A stretch of 9,119 nt of DNA, taken from NCBI GenBank assembly GCA_007120685.1, contig SKNG01000348.1, positions 1 to 9,119 of the forward strand. Reading direction: 5' to 3'. Numbering within the stretch: the first letter of the stretch is position 1; every line of letters starts with the position of its first letter. The translations under genes and the position numbers were made by a program. Below the pieces are notes generated by a model, which saw nothing but the letters and a program-made list of their open reading frames with translations, searched no databases and was not told the DNA's origin. This document shows, one piece after another, positions 7,083 through 9,119 of this stretch. Source of the DNA: Paracoccaceae bacterium. GTDB taxonomy: Bacteria > Pseudomonadota > Alphaproteobacteria > Rhodobacterales > Rhodobacteraceae.

Positions 7083-7448
7083 TCAGTTCAGCCGCCAGCT
7101 GTAATCGCCATCGCTGAAGGTTTCCGCATCGACGCGCCAGATCGGGCCGCAGGCAAACCCGCCCGGTTCGTTGTCCCAGTTCACGCACATCTCGTCACCA
7201 CTCATTTCCCACCGGCCGGTGTCGGTGCCATAGGTGGTGTCGTCATAGTTCGTCGCGCCATCGGCGGTGAAGCACTGCGTGCCTTCCGAAACACCCCAAT
7301 AGGTGATGCACTGATCGGCATGCAGCGCCACGATCTCTTCGGCGCTCAGCGCCTCGGCCTGCGCCGCGGTGGCGCCAAGGGCGAGGCACCCCAGCACCGA
7401 GAGGCTGCCGGCAATGGTTCTGATCGCATTGGTTCTGATCCTTGTCAT
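7083..7448 (-). CDS. Small secreted cysteine-containing protein, function unknown
   Basis: This 121-residue protein was not recognised with confidence. Residues 1-31 form a classical signal peptide: basic n-region, hydrophobic core, and AQA before cleavage at about 31|32. The mature 90 residues contain four cysteines (47, 59, 88, 100), probably two disulfides in the periplasm, and five tryptophans (50, 80, 91, 104, 118). The repeated pattern of Gly-Arg-Trp, Gly-Asp-x-x-Cys-x-x-Trp and a final Asp-Tyr-Ser-Trp suggests a small beta-sheet domain. It loosely recalls small secreted alphaproteobacterial families such as DUF995, but I cannot confirm that. The start at 7448 is chosen over an in-frame ATG at 7520 because AAGGAG (7455-7460) lies 6 nt upstream and the signal peptide begins there. 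It follows the aldehyde dehydrogenase stop by 68 bp. The n-region is encoded by an imperfect 15-bp tandem repeat. Confidence 0.8.
   Translation of the reverse strand: MTRIRTNAIRTIAGSLSVLGCLALGATAAQAEALSAEEIVALHADQCITYWGVSEGTQCFTADGATNYDDTTYGTDTGRWEMSGDEMCVNWDNEPGGFACGPIWRVDAETFSDGDYSWRLN
7410..7439 (-). repeat. 15-bp tandem duplication in signal-peptide coding region
   Basis: Two adjacent 15-bp units (7425-7439 and 7410-7424) match at 13 of 15 positions and encode IRTNA followed by IRTIA. The unit is a multiple of three, so it lengthens the basic n-region of the signal peptide without breaking the frame. It looks like a slippage duplication. Confidence 0.75.
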
Positions 7449-7474
7449 CCTGGTCTCCTTCGCTGGTTGGATAC

Positions 7475-7507
7475 GCCCGCGGGGGATTGCAAACCCCGGC
7501 TGCGGGC
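7475..7507 (-). other. Composite stem-loop after the aldehyde dehydrogenase gene
   Basis: An outer 6-bp stem (GCCCGC/GCGGGC) encloses an inner 4-bp GGGG/CCCC stem whose loop is TTTGCAAT on the minus strand. It lies 10 nt after the aldehyde dehydrogenase stop and ends 14 nt before the ribosome site of the next gene. No U-run follows. It may be a transcript-stabilising hairpin or a partial terminator that lowers expression of the downstream gene. Confidence 0.4.
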
Positions 7508-7516
7508 TGGCCGAAG

Positions 7517-8992
7517 TCATTCGCTCAGATCAAGCCAGATGGTCTTCAACTCGGTGTATTGCTCATGGGCGTGAATGCCGTTGTCGCGCCCGCCGAAACC
7601 GCTGGACTTGAAGCCGCCAAACGGTGTGCTGATCTCGCCCTCGGAATAGGTGTTCACCCCCACCGTGCCCGCTTTCAGCTTGCGTGCGTAACGATGCGCC
7701 TTGGCGATGCTGGCGGTGTAAAGGGTCGCGGCCAGCCCGTACTGCGTCTGGTTGGCCAGCGCGATGGCCTCCTCGTCGCTCTCGGCGCGGGTGACGCCGA
7801 CGACGGGGCCGAAGATTTCCTGCTCATAGATATCCATGCCGGGCGTCACCCCGGCAAAGATGGTGGGCTTGAACAGCAGCCCCCCCGCCCCTTCACCGCC
7901 CGCGACGACCTGAGCGCCCTGCGCCTTGCCGCTGTCCACCAGGCCAGAGACCTTGGCGAAATGCTCGGCGCTGACCAGCGGCCCCTGGCGTGTGGCCGGA
8001 TCCAGCGGGTCGCCCACGGGCCAGTCGGCCACCTGCTTGGCCAGTTCCGCCACCAGTTCGTCATAGACATCCTTATGGGCAATGATGCGGCTGTTCGCGG
8101 TGCAGTTCTCGCCCATGTTCCAGAAGATCGCGGCGGCCTGGGTCTCGGCGATCTCGGCGATGTTCTTGGCATCCGACAGCACCACCGCGGCCGATTTGCC
8201 GCCCATTTCCAGGCAGACCTCCTTCAGGTTCGATTGCGCGGCGTATTCCAGGAATTTCCGCCCCACCTCGGTCGAGCCGGTGAAGGTGATCGCGTCCACA
8301 TCCATATGCCGGCCCAGCGGCTCGCCCGCATCGGGGCCCATGCCGGTGATCACGTTCAGCACGCCCGGCGGCACGCCTGCCTCCAGCGCCAGTTCGGCCA
8401 GGCGCAGGGCGGTCAGGCTGGTCTGTTCGGCGGGTTTGACCACCACCGAATTGCCGGTGGCCAGCGCCGGGCCGATCTTCCAGGCCATCATCAGCAGCGG
8501 GAAGTTCCAGGGCAGCACGGCGCCGACCACGCCCAGCGGCTCGCGCACCACCAGCGCCAGGGCATCGGGCGCGGTGGGGGCGATCTGGTCGTAAAGCTTG
8601 TCTTGCGCCTCGCCATGCCAGCGGATCGCGTTGGCGGTCTCGGGGATGTCCAGTTCCAGGCAGTCGGCGATGGGCTTGCCGGCATCGACGGATTCCATCA
8701 CCGCCAGCGCCTCGGCATGCGCCATGATCAGATCGGCCAGCCGGCACAGCACCGCCTTGCGTTCGGAGGGGTGCAGATCCGACCAGACGCCGGCCTCGTG
8801 GGCGCGGCGGGCGGCGGCCACGGCGGCATCGACATCGGCGGCACCGCAGGCGGGCAGGGTGGCGATCAGATCACCGGTGTAGGGGTTGCGGGTCTCGAAT
8901 GTGGCGCCGCTTAGTGCGGCGACGAACTGGCCGTCGATGAAAGCGCCGGTGGGCAGTTTCAGGGATTTCGCCATGTCGGCATAGGCATTCAT
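7517..8992 (-). CDS. NAD(P)-dependent aldehyde dehydrogenase, PuuC-like
   Basis: This 491-residue cytoplasmic enzyme of the ALDH superfamily oxidises an aldehyde to its acid. The residues for chemistry are all visible: PWNF with Asn163, VKPAE with Lys186 for cofactor binding, FTGSTEVG (237-244) in the Rossmann fold, LEMGGKS with general base Glu262, GENCTANSR with nucleophile Cys297, and EIFGP with Glu392. Length and motifs fit the group holding gamma-glutamyl-gamma-aminobutyraldehyde dehydrogenase (PuuC), betaine aldehyde and similar enzymes. The segment after the cysteine, TANSR, differs from the usual AGSR-type form but keeps the cysteine. The start at 8992 has a strong GAGGAG (8999-9004) 6 nt upstream. 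It begins 17 bp after the stop of the preceding, partly seen gene, so the two are likely co-transcribed. The true substrate is uncertain; an amine-derived aldehyde is a reasonable guess. Confidence 0.93.
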   Translation of the reverse strand: MNAYADMAKSLKLPTGAFIDGQFVAALSGATFETRNPYTGDLIATLPACGAADVDAAVAAARRAHEAGVWSDLHPSERKAVLCRLADLIMAHAEALAVMESVDAGKPIADCLELDIPETANAIRWHGEAQDKLYDQIAPTAPDALALVVREPLGVVGAVLPWNFPLLMMAWKIGPALATGNSVVVKPAEQTSLTALRLAELALEAGVPPGVLNVITGMGPDAGEPLGRHMDVDAITFTGSTEVGRKFLEYAAQSNLKEVCLEMGGKSAAVVLSDAKNIAEIAETQAAAIFWNMGENCTANSRIIAHKDVYDELVAELAKQVADWPVGDPLDPATRQGPLVSAEHFAKVSGLVDSGKAQGAQVVAGGEGAGGLLFKPTIFAGVTPGMDIYEQEIFGPVVGVTRAESDEEAIALANQTQYGLAATLYTASIAKAHRYARKLKAGTVGVNTYSEGEISTPFGGFKSSGFGGRDNGIHAHEQYTELKTIWLDLSE

Positions 8993-9009
8993 GGGGCTCT
9001 CCTCTCGGT

Positions 9010-9119
9010 TCAGGCGCCGATCCGGTCCAGCGCGCGGTACAGGATGATGGCGGCGCCCAGGCCGATGCGGCGGGCGCCGTGTAAGGGGATGGGGCGGGCC
9101 GGGGTGACGGGGAAATCCA
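9010..9119 (-). CDS. C-terminal end of an unidentified protein, possibly an FAD-dependent oxidoreductase
   Basis: An open frame enters from the window edge and ends at TGA (9010-9012), giving 36 visible codons. All but two have G or C in the third position, as in the neighbouring genes, so this is very likely coding. The visible tail runs from DFPVTPARPIPLHG to an amphipathic ending, IILYRALDRIGA. This loosely resembles the C-termini of DAO-type FAD-dependent amine oxidoreductases (PuuB-like), which commonly sit beside aldehyde dehydrogenases. That match is from memory and 36 residues are too few to prove it. It lies 17 bp upstream of the aldehyde dehydrogenase. Confidence 0.7.
   Translation of the reverse strand, partial: DFPVTPARPIPLHGARRIGLGAAIILYRALDRIGA

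Noticed and set aside
7449..7520. N-terminal extension of the small secreted protein by 24 residues
   Set aside because: It would bury the signal peptide and overlap the aldehyde dehydrogenase stop. The ATG at 7448 has a strong AAGGAG.
7442..8914. 490-codon open frame on the plus strand opposite the aldehyde dehydrogenase
   Set aside because: The same antisense effect. The minus-strand frame carries all ALDH active-site residues.
1..9119. Mobile element, CRISPR array, tRNA/rRNA or defence system
   Set aside because: No spaced repeats, transposase, integrase, structural RNA or nuclease-like gene was seen. All recognised genes are metabolic, envelope or RNA-decay functions with uniform GC-rich codon use.

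Overview
The window is GC-rich DNA with almost every codon ending in G or C. It looks like an alphaproteobacterial chromosome, most likely Rhodobacterales (Rhodobacter/Paracoccus-like). This rests on the protein flavour and on the gene block gpmI - envC-like - ctpA - rppH, and it is an inference. All nine genes seen, two of them cut by the window edges, lie on the minus strand, so transcription runs from high to low coordinates. I found no tRNA, rRNA, CRISPR array, insertion sequence or prophage.

In order of transcription, the 9119-8993 edge holds the last 36 codons of an unidentified gene. It is followed after 17 bp by a complete NAD(P)-dependent aldehyde dehydrogenase (7517-8992). The pair may form an oxidase/dehydrogenase unit for amine- or alcohol-derived aldehydes. 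Next comes a small secreted cysteine-containing protein of unknown function (7083-7448).

The core block follows: gpmI (phosphoglycerate mutase, 5436-6968), an EnvC-like murein hydrolase activator with a degenerate LytM domain (4219-5439, overlapping gpmI by 4 bp), the periplasmic processing protease ctpA (2814-4148) and the RNA pyrophosphohydrolase rppH (2287-2805, 8 bp after ctpA). It combines a glycolytic enzyme, two cell-envelope proteins and an mRNA-decay enzyme, with tight spacing that suggests co-transcription.

A 367-bp gap without a credible gene (1920-2286) separates this block from an MFS transporter (738-1919) and a nitronate monooxygenase family flavoenzyme (1-680, C-terminus outside the window). 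These two probably form a second transcription unit.

Most of the content is ordinary housekeeping and metabolism, and I see no convincing undescribed system. The points most worth a second look are the secreted 4-Cys protein with a 15-bp tandem duplication in its signal peptide, the catalytically dead LytM domain beside a protease gene, and three intergenic inverted repeats that all carry TTGCA in the loop.
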